From assembly GCA_003247575.1 (NCBI GenBank), contig QJZC01000026.1, forward strand, positions 1 through 64,000: 64,000 nucleotides of DNA. Reading direction: 5' to 3'. Numbering within the stretch: position 1 is the stretch's first letter; each line of letters opens with the position of its first letter. Source of the DNA: Pseudomonadota bacterium (lineage in GTDB: Bacteria; Myxococcota_A; UBA9160; SZUA-336). Below are positions 24,904-33,687 of the stretch, one piece after another. The translations under genes and the position numbers were made by a program. The notes under the pieces are model-generated. The model made no database searches and was not told the origin of the DNA. It saw nothing but the letters and a program-made list of their open reading frames with translations.

Positions 24904-26112
24904 TCAATCCCGTCGGGTGAGCTGATCGACGACTTCGTGAACGCTTTGGGACAGCCGTTCTACGGCCACTCGACCGTCACGGCTCGGTGCCAACCCATTC
25001 GACAGCGCACAGAACGCGAGGTTCTTTCCTGGGTCTCCCCACGCTGTGTTGACCAGGAAGTGCCCGCCGTGGCCAAAAGTTCCCGGTGTGGCGCTGCGGC
25101 CGCAATCGTCTAGTGAAGGACGTACGTGCTTGAGGTGCATTCCGAGCCCCCAGGGGATGTCGAGCAGGAACGTTCGATCCTGGATCCCGACGACGTGGGG
25201 AAAGGTCGCGCAGCGGACCATCTCGTAGCCGAGTAGTCGGCTGCGCCGATCTTCGAGCGTGTCGAGCAGGCAGCGGTAGAAGCGCACCACCTGGTTGGCG
25301 CGGCTGATTCCCACCGCGCCGGGATTGAGTGCGCTCAGAGTGCTGTCGGCGTTCCAGAGGTTGGCTTCCGCTTGGCTGGGCGCTCCTCGCCTCGGCAAGG
25401 TTTGCACGTGCATCGGGTGCGAGCTGAGGCGTTCTGGATCGCCGAGTGCAAATGCGTCGGCATCGATCCCCGCTGGCTGGACGACCTGCTGCCGGATCAC
25501 CTCGTACAGGGGACGTCCGCTCAAGCGTTGAATCACTTCACCGAGCACGATCCAGCCCGAGCGTGGATGATATCCCCGATCTTTCCCGGGTTCCCAGCGT
25601 GCGGGCATGTCGCACACATAGGCCAGCGCTTCCCGGAAGTTTCCCTGTAGGCGGCTGAGCTCGCGCGCGACCTCGGGTGCGCTATCGGGGAAGCCGCCGC
25701 GGTGCGTGAGTAGGTGCGCCAAGGTGGCGGATTCCTTGCCGTGGCAGCCGAACTCGGGAATGAACTTGGCGATCCGGTCTTCCAGCGACGCTGCTCCTGC
25801 TTCGATCAACTGGAGCAGCCCGAGCGCGACGAAGGGCTTGATCGAGCTCCAGAGCAAGTAGTGGGCCGTAACTGAAGTCGGCTCGAGTCCAACCGCGAAG
25901 TCGACGCAGATCCGACCGCGCCAGTTTGCGGCCACCTGAATGCTTGGGCGCAAGCCCGACTGGACTTGTCGGCGCGCCTCGATCAGCACGGGCTCGAAGG
26001 CATCGTCGAGCGTGTGGACATCCTCGTACACGGCCAGCAGTCTGGCGAATCGGGCGGTGGTGGGAAACCCCGCGTGTGACCAGATCGGAAGCCGTTTCGC
26101 GCTAGGTCGCAC
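24904..26112 (-). CDS. Beta-lactamase-family serine hydrolase (esterase/EstB-like)
   Basis: 402 residues of the class C beta-lactamase/PBP4-like fold (PF00144). The nucleophile motif S-x-x-K is SSIK in LLWSSIKPFVALGLL near residue 90, followed by TLAHLLTHRGGFPD. The second motif position has GYHPRSGW rather than Y-x-N, and the third is FGHGGHF in place of KTG. These variants are typical of esterase-like members, not antibiotic hydrolases. No signal peptide is obvious, so it is probably cytoplasmic. Start GTG 26112 is uncertain; the conserved region begins well inside. It diverges from the aminopeptidase with only about 20 bp between starts. Confidence 0.85.
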   Translation of the reverse strand: MRPSAKRLPIWSHAGFPTTARFARLLAVYEDVHTLDDAFEPVLIEARRQVQSGLRPSIQVAANWRGRICVDFAVGLEPTSVTAHYLLWSSIKPFVALGLLQLIEAGAASLEDRIAKFIPEFGCHGKESATLAHLLTHRGGFPDSAPEVARELSRLQGNFREALAYVCDMPARWEPGKDRGYHPRSGWIVLGEVIQRLSGRPLYEVIRQQVVQPAGIDADAFALGDPERLSSHPMHVQTLPRRGAPSQAEANLWNADSTLSALNPGAVGISRANQVVRFYRCLLDTLEDRRSRLLGYEMVRCATFPHVVGIQDRTFLLDIPWGLGMHLKHVRPSLDDCGRSATPGTFGHGGHFLVNTAWGDPGKNLAFCALSNGLAPSRDGRVAVERLSQSVHEVVDQLTRRD

Positions 26113-26132
26113 CCGGCGTGTCCGCTACCCTG

Positions 26133-27464
26133 ATGTCCATGCTGGATCCTGTACGCGAGCTACTGGACTTCATCGCGGCGTCGCCGACTCCTTACCACGC
26201 CGTTCGCCGCACGACCGAGCTGCTCATGGAGGCAGGCTTTCGCGAACAGACTGCCGCGTCCGTGTGGGAGTTCTCCCCTGGCGATCGTCGCTTCGTCACT
26301 CGCGACTCGGGGAGTGTGATCGCGTTCGAGGTCGGGCGAGAGCCGCCGTCGTTCGGCGGCTTTCGAATCGTGGGAGCGCACACCGATTCTCCGAACTTGC
26401 GGCTCCGTCCGCGGCCGGATCACACGGCCTACGGCTACCGCCAGCTCGGGGTCGAACCCTATGGTGGGCTGTTGCTGCACACGTGGTTGGATCGCGATCT
26501 GTCGGTCGCCGGCCGTGTCACCTGGAGTGAAGGCCATACGACCCGCGCGGCCCTCATCGATTTCGAGCGGCCTCTGGTACGGATTCCCAACCTTGCGATT
26601 CATCTCTATCGTGAAATTCGCGAGGACGGACTCAAGCTCAATCCCCAGCAGCACAGTGTTCCGATCATCGGCCTGGAAGAAGGCCTCGACTGGTCACAGC
26701 TCGTGGCGACGGAGCTGCGTGCCCGATCGCTTGGCCAAGTCGCTGCCGAGGATCTGCTCGCCTTCGACCTGATGCTCTACGACACACAGCCGCCGGGGGT
26801 GCTCGGACAACGCGGAGAGTTCATCATGGCTCCGCGCCTCGACAATCTGGCCTCGTGCCACGCCGCGTTGGCAGCCTTGATCTCCGCACGGAGATCGGAG
26901 CTACCACCGGCGACGCGCGTGGTGGTCCTCTACGACCACGAGGAGGTCGGGAGCCGCAGTGCCCGTGGAGCGGGTGGGCCGCTGCTGCTCGAGACCCTCG
27001 AGCGCATCGTAAGCGGCTTCAAGGGAGGCGAGCCGCAAGGGCTGCCTCGGGCTCTGGATCGCTCGATGCTGATCTCCGCAGACATGGCGCACGCGATTCA
27101 TCCCAACTACGCCGAAAGACACGAGCCAGAGCACAGTCCGGTCATCGGTGGAGGGCCCGTAGTCAAGACGCACGCGAGCCAAGCCTATGCCACGGATTCG
27201 ACGACTGCCGGCGTGTTCATGCACCTGTGTCGCCGGGCGGGCTTCGAGCCCCAGCAGTTCTCGAGCCGGAACGATCAGCCGTGCGGATCCACGATCGGTC
27301 CCATCAGTGCGGCGCGAGCTGGTCTGCGAACCGTCGACGTCGGCAATCCCATGCTGTCGATGCACTCCTGTCGCGAGATGGCCGGCAGTGCGGATGTGGT
27401 TCCGATGATCGATGTGCTGCGCCTGTTCTTCGAGGACGCTGCGCTACGCATCGATCCGAGCTGA
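26133..27464 (+). CDS. apeB: M18-family aspartyl-type aminopeptidase
   Basis: About 443 residues. It is a dinuclear zinc exopeptidase removing N-terminal acidic residues from peptides. Zinc ligands are visible in order: His in VGAHTDSPNLRLRP, the bridging Asp in APRLDNLASCHA, Glu-Glu in YDHEEVGSRSARGA, Asp in ISADMAHAIHPN and His in LSMHSCREMAG. The N-terminus LLDFIAASPTPYHAV is canonical. Starts at GTG 26118, ATG 26133 or ATG 26139 are all possible; none has a good ribosome site. It ends in a nested hairpin and converges on pntB. Confidence 0.93.
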   Translation: MSMLDPVRELLDFIAASPTPYHAVRRTTELLMEAGFREQTAASVWEFSPGDRRFVTRDSGSVIAFEVGREPPSFGGFRIVGAHTDSPNLRLRPRPDHTAYGYRQLGVEPYGGLLLHTWLDRDLSVAGRVTWSEGHTTRAALIDFERPLVRIPNLAIHLYREIREDGLKLNPQQHSVPIIGLEEGLDWSQLVATELRARSLGQVAAEDLLAFDLMLYDTQPPGVLGQRGEFIMAPRLDNLASCHAALAALISARRSELPPATRVVVLYDHEEVGSRSARGAGGPLLLETLERIVSGFKGGEPQGLPRALDRSMLISADMAHAIHPNYAERHEPEHSPVIGGGPVVKTHASQAYATDSTTAGVFMHLCRRAGFEPQQFSSRNDQPCGSTIGPISAARAGLRTVDVGNPMLSMHSCREMAGSADVVPMIDVLRLFFEDAALRIDPS

Positions 27465-27494
27465 GAGACGGAGTTCGAGTCCGTCCCCCAGCTC
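27458..27494. terminator. Nested hairpin between apeB and pntB
   Basis: Outer arms GAGCTG (27458-27463) and CAGCTC (27489-27494) enclose inner arms GACGGA (27467-27472) and TCCGTC (27480-27485). It overlaps the apeB stop and lies 18 bp before the pntB end, so it can serve both convergent genes. Confidence 0.5.
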
Positions 27495-27511
27495 GGAGTT
27501 CGACCCTTGGG

Positions 27512-28897
27512 TCAGAGGTCCTTCATGGCCTTGACCATGTCTTCGGCCATGCCCTTGGCGTCGCCGAACAGCATCATCGTGCGTTCTGCCGTGTAGAGCG
27601 GGTTGTCGATCCCCGCGAAGCCTGGGTTCATGCTGCGCTTGATCACCATGCACGTCCGGGCCTTGTCTACGTCCAGAATGGGCATGCCGTAGATGGGACT
27701 GCTCGTGTCCTCGCGTGCTGCAGGATTGGTGACGTCGTTTGCGCCCACGACGATCGCGACGTCGGTACGTGGGAACGACGAGTTGATCTCTTCCATCTCG
27801 ACGAGCATGTCGTACGGCACGTCGGCTTCCGCGAGCAGCACGTTCATGTGACCTGGCATACGTCCGGCGACCGGATGAATCGCGTAGCGAACCTCGATGC
27901 CTCGCTTGATGAGCTCGTCACCGAGCTCGCGCACGGCATGTTGCGCCTGTGCGACGGCCAAGCCGTAGCCCGGTACGATGATGACGGATTGCGCCGCATC
28001 CAGGATCGCCGCCGCATCCTCGGCGCTGCCGCTCTTCACCGTGCCGGTCGAGGCCGCGGCGCCCGCTTGCGCGCTCGCCTCGGCTCCGAATGCGCCGAAG
28101 ATCACGTTGCCGAGCGAGCGATTCATGGCTTTGCACATGATCTGAGTCAGGATCAGACCGGACGCGCCTACGAGCGAGCCGCTGATTACGAGTCCCTGAT
28201 TCTCGATCACGAAGCCGGTGGCGCACGCTGCCAGTCCGGAGTACGAATTCAGCAGGGAGATGACGACAGGCATGTCGGCTCCCCCGATCGGGATGACCAG
28301 CAGGGCGCCGAGTGCACAGGCCACCAGCATCAGGATCCAGAAGGAGGCTACGCTGGTCGGGTCCGCGATCACGAGTCCGCCGAAGGCCAGGATCGCCAAG
28401 GCGATGCCTCCGTTGATCATTTGCTGGCCTGCGAAGACGACCGCGTTCCCGCGCATCAGCTCCTGTAGCTTGGCAAACGCGACGAAGCTACCTGTGAGGG
28501 TCACGGCGCCGATCACCGTGCCCAGGACGATCGGGATGGACACGCTGGCCTCGGCGTCGATCCCTTGTGCCTTCAGACGAAGCAGCTCGGCTGCCGCGAC
28601 CAGCGCCGATGCTGCACCGCCGAGACCGTTGAAGATTGCGACCATCTGCGGCATGGAAGTCATCTGGACGCGCTGCGCGAAGACCGCCCCAGCGATCCCG
28701 CCGACGAGCATGCCGATGAAGACGCCGATGTAGCTCACGACCTCCGCGAGCAGCAAGGTCGCGATGATCGCGACGGCCATTCCGATGGATGCGAGAACGT
28801 TCCCTTGCACCGCGGTTCGCGGCGAGCTCAGCCGCTTGAGACCGATGATGAAGAAGGATGCGGATACGAGATAGGCCAGAGGAATCCAGCTCTGCAC
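27512..28897 (-). CDS. pntB: NAD(P) transhydrogenase subunit beta
   Basis: 461 residues. It is the membrane and NADP(H)-binding part of the proton-translocating transhydrogenase. About nine membrane helices (residues 1-260) are followed by domain III with IIVPGYGLAVAQAQHAV, HPVAGRMPGHMNVLLAEA and VVGANDVTNPAA, all NADP(H)-site hallmarks, and VIKRSMNPGFAGIDNPL. GTG 28897 follows GGGAG. It is the third gene of pntA1-pntA2-pntB, with a 3-bp gap. Confidence 0.96.
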   Translation of the reverse strand: MQSWIPLAYLVSASFFIIGLKRLSSPRTAVQGNVLASIGMAVAIIATLLLAEVVSYIGVFIGMLVGGIAGAVFAQRVQMTSMPQMVAIFNGLGGAASALVAAAELLRLKAQGIDAEASVSIPIVLGTVIGAVTLTGSFVAFAKLQELMRGNAVVFAGQQMINGGIALAILAFGGLVIADPTSVASFWILMLVACALGALLVIPIGGADMPVVISLLNSYSGLAACATGFVIENQGLVISGSLVGASGLILTQIMCKAMNRSLGNVIFGAFGAEASAQAGAAASTGTVKSGSAEDAAAILDAAQSVIIVPGYGLAVAQAQHAVRELGDELIKRGIEVRYAIHPVAGRMPGHMNVLLAEADVPYDMLVEMEEINSSFPRTDVAIVVGANDVTNPAAREDTSSPIYGMPILDVDKARTCMVIKRSMNPGFAGIDNPLYTAERTMMLFGDAKGMAEDMVKAMKDL

Positions 28898-28900
28898 GGT

Positions 28901-29194
28901 CTAGGCTCCCTTCTTCTTGGTCTGGAACATTTGGAGCATTCGGTTGGTCACCGCGAATCCGCCGACCACGTTGACCATCGCCAGCACGACGGCCAGGAAG
29001 CCGAGAAACGTGATGAACCCTCCCGAGTCGGACCCGGCCGCGATGATCGCGCCGATGATCGTAATGCCCGAGATCGCGTTCGACCCCGACATGAGAGGTG
29101 TATGCAGCGTGGGTGGGACCTTCGTGATGACTTCGACGCCGACGAAGAGAGCCAGCACGAAGATCGTGAGCATCAGAACGAAGCTGCCTTCCAT
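28901..29194 (-). CDS. pntA2: NAD(P) transhydrogenase subunit alpha part 2 (membrane)
   Basis: 97 residues with about three membrane helices (TIFVLALFVGVEVITKVP; GITIIGAIIAAG; LGFLAVVLAMVNVVGGF). It corresponds to the C-terminal membrane domain of E. coli PntA, here a separate gene as in Rhodospirillum and many other bacteria. LHTPLMSGSNAISGI is the conserved loop. ATG 29194 has GGAGG about 10 nt upstream and lies 5 bp after the pntA1 stop. Confidence 0.94.
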   Translation of the reverse strand: MEGSFVLMLTIFVLALFVGVEVITKVPPTLHTPLMSGSNAISGITIIGAIIAAGSDSGGFITFLGFLAVVLAMVNVVGGFAVTNRMLQMFQTKKKGA

Positions 29195-29199
29195 TTCTT

Positions 29200-30339
29200 C
29201 TAAGCCTCCGCGGCCTTGCGAACCGCTTCGTGTGTGATCTTTCCGTCGGTAGTGACCATCGGCCCCGACACGACCTCGTCCTCGAGGTTGAGCAGCAGCT
29301 GTCCCTCCGGCAGGAGGTGCGCCAGGAAGGTCGCCGTGTTGCGTGCGAACATCGCGCTGGCGTCCACGGGCATCGTGGCGGCTACGTTGGTGGGGCCGTA
29401 GATCGTGACCCCATGTTTGACCACGGTCTTCCCCGCGGTCGTCAGATCGCAGTTTCCGCCTTGTTCTGCAGCCAGATCGATCACGACGGATCCGGGCCGC
29501 ATGCCCTTGACCTGGTCCGCGGTCAGGAGCGTCGGCGCTCTGCGCCCCGGAACCAGTGCGGTACAGATCACCGCGTCGGATTCCGCGATGCGCTGGGAGA
29601 GGAGCTTTCGCTGGGCTTCCTGCTGCTCTGGTGTGAGCTCCTTCGCGTATCCTCCGGCGCCTTCGGCATCCTCTGCGTTCGGAAGCTCGATGAATTTTCC
29701 ACCCAGACTCTCGACCTGTTCCTTCGCCGCCGCGCGTACGTCGAAGGCTTCGACGACTGCACCCAGACGCTTCGCCGTGGCGATCGCCTGTAGTCCCGCC
29801 ACACCGGCACCGAGCACGAGCACGCGTGCAGGCTTGATGGTTCCCGCAGCGGTCATCATCATCGGCAGGAACTTCGGTAGGCGGTCGGCCGCCCAGAGCA
29901 CGGCTCGATAGCCGGCGACCGAGCTCATCGAAGACAAGACATCCATGCTCTGGGCCCGCGTGATGCGCGGCATGAGGTCGAGCGCGAAGCTCGTGATGCG
30001 GCGCTCCGCGAGTCGCTTGACCACGTCCAGGTGGGCGAACGGGAGCAGCAGGCATACGAGCGCCGTCCCCTCGCGTAGCAGGTCTACCTCCGAGGGCTTG
30101 CCCATGGTGGGGGGCTGCACCTTCGCGATCAGGTCTGCAGCTTCGTAGAGCTCCTTGGCCGAAGCAACGACTTTGGCACCGGCATCCTCATATGCTCCAT
30201 CGCGCCATCCGCTGGCCTCGCCAGCCCCGGCTTCAACGTGGACTTCGTTGCCTTGTTGCAGGAGTTTCTTGAGCGCGGGCGGAATCAACGCGACCCGCGT
30301 CTCCTTCGCAACCGTCTCCTTGGGTACGCCGATGATCAC
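29200..30339 (-). CDS. pntA1: NAD(P) transhydrogenase subunit alpha part 1 (NAD-binding)
   Basis: 379 residues of the soluble NAD(H)-binding domain I, related to alanine dehydrogenase. The N-terminus IIGVPKETVAKETRVALIP is canonical. The Rossmann loop is VLVLGAGVAGLQAIATAKRLGA, and mobile-loop residues are near LTPEQQEAQRKLL. DLAAEQGGNCDLT is present. GTG 30339 follows GGAGGG by 6 nt; the frame to 30438 is not needed. It starts the pnt operon and a GGAAC/GTTCC inverted repeat lies upstream. Confidence 0.95.
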   Translation of the reverse strand: MIIGVPKETVAKETRVALIPPALKKLLQQGNEVHVEAGAGEASGWRDGAYEDAGAKVVASAKELYEAADLIAKVQPPTMGKPSEVDLLREGTALVCLLLPFAHLDVVKRLAERRITSFALDLMPRITRAQSMDVLSSMSSVAGYRAVLWAADRLPKFLPMMMTAAGTIKPARVLVLGAGVAGLQAIATAKRLGAVVEAFDVRAAAKEQVESLGGKFIELPNAEDAEGAGGYAKELTPEQQEAQRKLLSQRIAESDAVICTALVPGRRAPTLLTADQVKGMRPGSVVIDLAAEQGGNCDLTTAGKTVVKHGVTIYGPTNVAATMPVDASAMFARNTATFLAHLLPEGQLLLNLEDEVVSGPMVTTDGKITHEAVRKAAEA

Positions 30340-30380
30340 GTGTGTCCCTCCACTGATGGGTCGATCGGTCTTCGTATTAC

Positions 30381-30404
30381 GGAACCTTCTATAAACACTG
30401 TTCC
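30381..30404. promoter_or_regulatory. Inverted repeat in the pnt promoter region
   Basis: GGAAC (30381-30385) and GTTCC (30400-30404) flank an AT-rich 14-bp centre, 42-65 bp upstream of pntA1. The local AT-richness against a GC-rich background suggests the promoter core lies here. No regulator can be named. Confidence 0.3.
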
Positions 30405-30703
30405 TACCTATGCCGCTCGTCGATGCAGAATGCCCCACAGTGCATACTGCCTGTTGTCGGAAGTCTCACCCGGCTGCCCTAGAGGCGTAGCGAGCGTTTC
30501 AGAGAGTCTAAGCTGCGATCATCCCCCATGCTCGGGTTTTGCCCGCTTGGCGCGGGAGCGAGGTCTTTTGGCTTCGCTTCAGTGCAGCTGAAGGGATGCA
30601 GGCGTCTGCACGAATCATTCCTCGCGGTGCTGTCCCCTCGGATCCGCGATGCCTTCTCGGGTACGGGCCCCGCGCCTCTCGCGCGACGAATCCTGCCCCG
30701 GTA
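30405..30703. other. Stretch between pntA1 and the HAD gene
   Basis: No gene with recognisable motifs. It holds the distal pnt upstream region and the 3' side of the HAD gene. I see no clear hairpin or repeat. Confidence 0.5.
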
Positions 30704-31390
30704 TCACAGCAGTCGGCTTCGCACCAGGTGCCCGCGCAGCTGACTCGCCGGATCGTCGTGCGGATCGATGGGGTGGGCGCGCCAGCCAGATCGATTTGCT
30801 GCGCTCACGTTCGATGCCAGGTCGTCGAAGAAGAGGATGTCGGCGGCCGCAACCGCGAACTCCTGTTGCGCTCTCTTGTAGATCAGCGGATCGGGCTTTG
30901 CCAACCCGAGCAGGTGCGAGGCCAGCTTTACCTGGAGTCGGCGCAGGCTCGGGTACTCGCTGGCACTGGCGCTGGCCAGTGGAGCCAGCCGGCTCCAGTG
31001 GGAGGCGTTGGTGTTGCTGAGGCAAGCCAGCAGGACGTCGTCGCGCTCTGACAGTTCGCTGAGTAGGCGGGCGATTCCGGGATACTCGGAACGCGTCCAG
31101 GCGTGATGGATCGCCTCGATCTCGTCTCGCGCGTAGGCGCCGTGCGTCGCTTCGGAGACCTGGGCGTAGTACTCGGCGTCGTCCAGGTGACCCAGCTGGT
31201 ACCGATCGGCGAGCGCGGATCGCTCGCGCTCGAAGGCGGCCGGCATCTGCCGAATCTCGAGCCCAGCCGCGCCGCACGCCTCGTGCCACGAGCGACAGAT
31301 CTCGACCAGCACGCCGCCGAGGTCGAAGCACACCACCGTCCGCGTGGCAGAAGACCGGGAAGCCGAAGTCCGCGAAGCTGAATCGGGCAT
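30704..31390 (-). CDS. HAD-superfamily hydrolase (subfamily IA)
   Basis: 228 residues. Motif I is CFDLGGVLVE: the nucleophile Asp is present, but the second acid is replaced by Gly (D-x-G), as in the YihX/epoxide-hydrolase-N-terminus-like HAD branch. Motif II is LACLSNTNASHW, the motif III lysine is in LAKPDPLIYKRA and motif IV is FFDDLASNV. A helical cap lies between motifs I and II. It is likely a small sugar- or nucleotide-phosphate phosphatase. ATG 31390 was chosen over GTG 31411; the ribosome site is weak either way. Confidence 0.85.
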   Translation of the reverse strand: MPDSASRTSASRSSATRTVVCFDLGGVLVEICRSWHEACGAAGLEIRQMPAAFERERSALADRYQLGHLDDAEYYAQVSEATHGAYARDEIEAIHHAWTRSEYPGIARLLSELSERDDVLLACLSNTNASHWSRLAPLASASASEYPSLRRLQVKLASHLLGLAKPDPLIYKRAQQEFAVAAADILFFDDLASNVSAANRSGWRAHPIDPHDDPASQLRGHLVRSRLL

Positions 31391-31527
31391 TCCGCCAGCG
31401 TAGCGTTCCACTCGCGGCGGGTCCCGGCCCGAGCGAGCGCCGAGCGAGTGCGGTCACAGATTGGGTCGGGTAGGAAACGGATCTGGATTTGCGGTTGCCG
31501 GGGGAGGGCGGGCATTCTTGCGCTCCC

Positions 31528-32640
31528 ATGAGCACGTCCAGCCCCCGCAGTCCCGACCTCGGTCTGTCGATTCCGGCAGCCGCCTTCTCGGAGAAGGCAT
31601 TCTACCTGGAGGAGTTCCACGGCCGAACGGTCGGAATCGCCCTGCCGGCGGCCGAGCTGGACTCACCGGAGGCGCTCTCTCGGGTCGTCCTCGAGCTCGT
31701 GCAGAACGAGACGCGCGTGATCCTCTTCTCGACCGAGAGCGCTCCGATCGGCCGCTACACCGGGAATCGTGTGCTCGAGATGGAATCCGTCAGTCAGCAG
31801 CTGAAGCTCTGGGGCCGAATCTGGCGAGGACTGCGCGCCACCGGCTGCGTAGGGCTGGTAATCGCGGACCCGACGCAGTTTGCCTCGGCATGCCGCGAGG
31901 CCGCGGTGCGCCTGGGGCTGTCGAAGCTCGTCTGGATCGACCGTGACGGTGGGCTCACCTCACCGGCCGGGGAGCGTGTGTCGTTCATGCATCTGGCCGA
32001 GTTGCGGGAACGCAAGCCTACCGGGAGCGCTCGGCGCGATCGCCTGCTGGACGAGGTCGAACGCACGTTGGTCGCCGGAGTGCCAGCGATCAATGTCTGT
32101 TCACTCGAGGGCCTGCACGACGAGCTGTTCAGCTACGACGGCGCGGGCACGCTCTTCACCGAGGAGCGCTACGTCATCGTGCGCCGGCTGGGGATCGACG
32201 ACTACGATGCCGCTAGCGACCTGATCTCGCGCGGAGTCAGCGAGGGATACCTCGCGCCGCGCAACGAAGAGCAGATCGACCTCGTGCTCGCGAGCGGCTT
32301 CGGTGCGTTCCTGGAGGGGCTTCATCTTGCGGGCATCGGTGCGCTGATTCGGGCCGAGAACGAAGCCAGCGCCGAGGTAGCCTCGCTCTACACTCTGACG
32401 CGCTTTCTCGGTGAGGGAGTGGGTGGGCATTTGCTGACCCACGCCGTCGAGGTCGCGCGAGTGCAGGGTCTCGAGTACGTCTTCTCTTGCACGACTTCGG
32501 AACGCGTGGCTCTGTTCTTCGAAAGACATGCCTTTCGGCGCGTCCCACAGGCCGAGGTGTCGAGTGAGAAGTGGGCGGGCTACTCACCAGAGCGTCGCAA
32601 CGCGGTCACCTGTCTGCGGCGCGATCTAGCAGCCCGCTGA
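31528..32640 (+). CDS. argA: N-acetylglutamate synthase, ArgA-like, with divergent kinase domain
   Basis: 370 residues. The C-terminal GNAT domain (about 215-370) matches ArgA: YVIVRRLGIDDYDAASDLI, ASLYTLTRFLGEGVGGHLL (acetyl-CoA loop) and FFERHAFRRVP. Before it, LEGLHDELFSYDGAGTLF is the linker typical of ArgA and ArgB-related synthases. The N-terminal amino-acid-kinase-like domain (1-200) is recognisable only by order and has lost the kinase glycine motifs, which fits its role as an arginine-sensing rather than catalytic domain. It makes N-acetylglutamate, the entry to arginine synthesis, with argC elsewhere in the window. The last codons (DLAAR, stop) lie inside a repeat arm. Confidence 0.82.
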   Translation: MSTSSPRSPDLGLSIPAAAFSEKAFYLEEFHGRTVGIALPAAELDSPEALSRVVLELVQNETRVILFSTESAPIGRYTGNRVLEMESVSQQLKLWGRIWRGLRATGCVGLVIADPTQFASACREAAVRLGLSKLVWIDRDGGLTSPAGERVSFMHLAELRERKPTGSARRDRLLDEVERTLVAGVPAINVCSLEGLHDELFSYDGAGTLFTEERYVIVRRLGIDDYDAASDLISRGVSEGYLAPRNEEQIDLVLASGFGAFLEGLHLAGIGALIRAENEASAEVASLYTLTRFLGEGVGGHLLTHAVEVARVQGLEYVFSCTTSERVALFFERHAFRRVPQAEVSSEKWAGYSPERRNAVTCLRRDLAAR

Positions 32641-32675
32641 ACAAGTCACTCCCGTCGCCATCAACGGGCTGCTAG
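32626..32675. repeat. Mini copy of the MITE-like element (ends only)
   Basis: CTAGCAGCCCG (32626-32636) and CGGGCTGCTAG (32665-32675) are perfect 11-bp inverted arms around 28 nt that include AAGTCACTCCC, shared with copies A and B. The left arm encodes the end of ArgA, including its TGA. It lies between two convergent genes and can also act as a bidirectional hairpin terminator. Confidence 0.7.
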
Positions 32676-32679
32676 ACCC

Positions 32680-33687
32680 TCAGTAGTAGATCGAGCGAGC
32701 CCGGGGGCGCGGCTCGGCCTTGTATGCGCGAGCGGCACCCCGCTGCCACAGCCAGCGATCGAGCTCTCGCGGGCTTCGGGGGCTCCCCTGGTTCGAGAGC
32801 TCGGCGCTGAGTAGCTCGACTGCGTGTACCGCGCAGGCGCGCATCTCGACTTCTTCGAGCGATCCCGCCGCGATGAGCTGCTCGCGTTGGATTCGTTCGA
32901 GCAAGGTCGAATCAAAGGCCAGGACGCCGTCGATGCGAAGCACGTGTGGAATCAGATTGTCGGCGAACAGGGTCAAGCGCTCCAGTCCGCGAAAGCTACC
33001 GAGAGGAGCAGGGAGTGCGTCGGCGAGGTCCGCAACGGCGATCTGTGCGCGCTTGAGCAGAGGGATAGGTCGCCCGCGATAGCTCGATATGTCGCGGAAC
33101 ATGGGCAGCTCGAGCAGCAGCTCGATCAACCGCTGGGCCTCTCCGTCGGCGGCTGCGACGAGCGAGACGTAGCTGCCCGCGTAGCGGGATGCGACCCACT
33201 CCCCGAGCTCGCGCCACGCGTCGGCGAAGTGCTGCATCAGCTCATCGATCGGGGGGGCAAGGACTTGTCCGAAGATTTCGGCGCAGCGTTCGGGAGTCGA
33301 TTCGGCGAGCTCGGCGGCTGGTGGTGGTCCTTCGCGTTCGAACAGATCCAGTAGCCGAGCCTCGATGGTTCGATAGCCCGAGTGTCCAGGACGCTTGCGC
33401 AGATGTGGCCAGTAGCCGGAGCCGAAGTTGACCGTATCGAGCATCAACACGAAGGCCGCGCGCCGCTCCAGTTCCGTACTCGCATTCGCGCGCCCGGCGC
33501 TAGGCAGTGCGAGCACATCGGCCCCCGGCATGTCGGTGTCGACGAGTGCTCTCGCGTAGCCAGGCAATGCTCCCTCGACGACGCGAACGCACTCGGCATG
33601 CTCCGCGACGAACGCACAGGCATCGCGGATTGCACTCAGCGGATCCGGAGTCAGCCGCGTGAATGCCTTGTGAAGATCCGATCGCAT
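32680..33687 (-). CDS. Queuosine-salvage protein (DUF2419, queuosine 5'-phosphate N-glycosylase type)
   Basis: 335 residues of the Q_salvage family (PF10343; Qng1/C9orf64, bacterial QueK-like). Family blocks seen: LMLDTVNFGSGYWPHLRKR near residue 83, YAGSYVSLVAAA, RDISSYRGRPIPLLKRAQI, LTLFADNLIPHVLR, GSLEEVEMRACAVHAVELL and ELDRWLWQRG at the end. These enzymes release queuine base from queuosine phosphate for tRNA modification. ATG 33687 is 37 bp inside the upstream pterin dehydratase gene; longer frame to 33765 is shadow. The stop lies 4 bp from the repeat arm. A purely salvage strategy is not shown, since queuosine synthesis genes could be elsewhere. Confidence 0.85.
   Translation of the reverse strand: MRSDLHKAFTRLTPDPLSAIRDACAFVAEHAECVRVVEGALPGYARALVDTDMPGADVLALPSAGRANASTELERRAAFVLMLDTVNFGSGYWPHLRKRPGHSGYRTIEARLLDLFEREGPPPAAELAESTPERCAEIFGQVLAPPIDELMQHFADAWRELGEWVASRYAGSYVSLVAAADGEAQRLIELLLELPMFRDISSYRGRPIPLLKRAQIAVADLADALPAPLGSFRGLERLTLFADNLIPHVLRIDGVLAFDSTLLERIQREQLIAAGSLEEVEMRACAVHAVELLSAELSNQGSPRSPRELDRWLWQRGAARAYKAEPRPRARSIYY

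Noticed and set aside
24904..26112. Antibiotic-degrading class C beta-lactamase
   Set aside because: Only SxxK is standard; YxN and KTG are replaced and there is no signal peptide, so an esterase-like hydrolase is more likely.
26855..28468. 537-residue plus-strand frame
   Set aside because: Crosses the ends of convergent apeB and pntB, both clearly coding.
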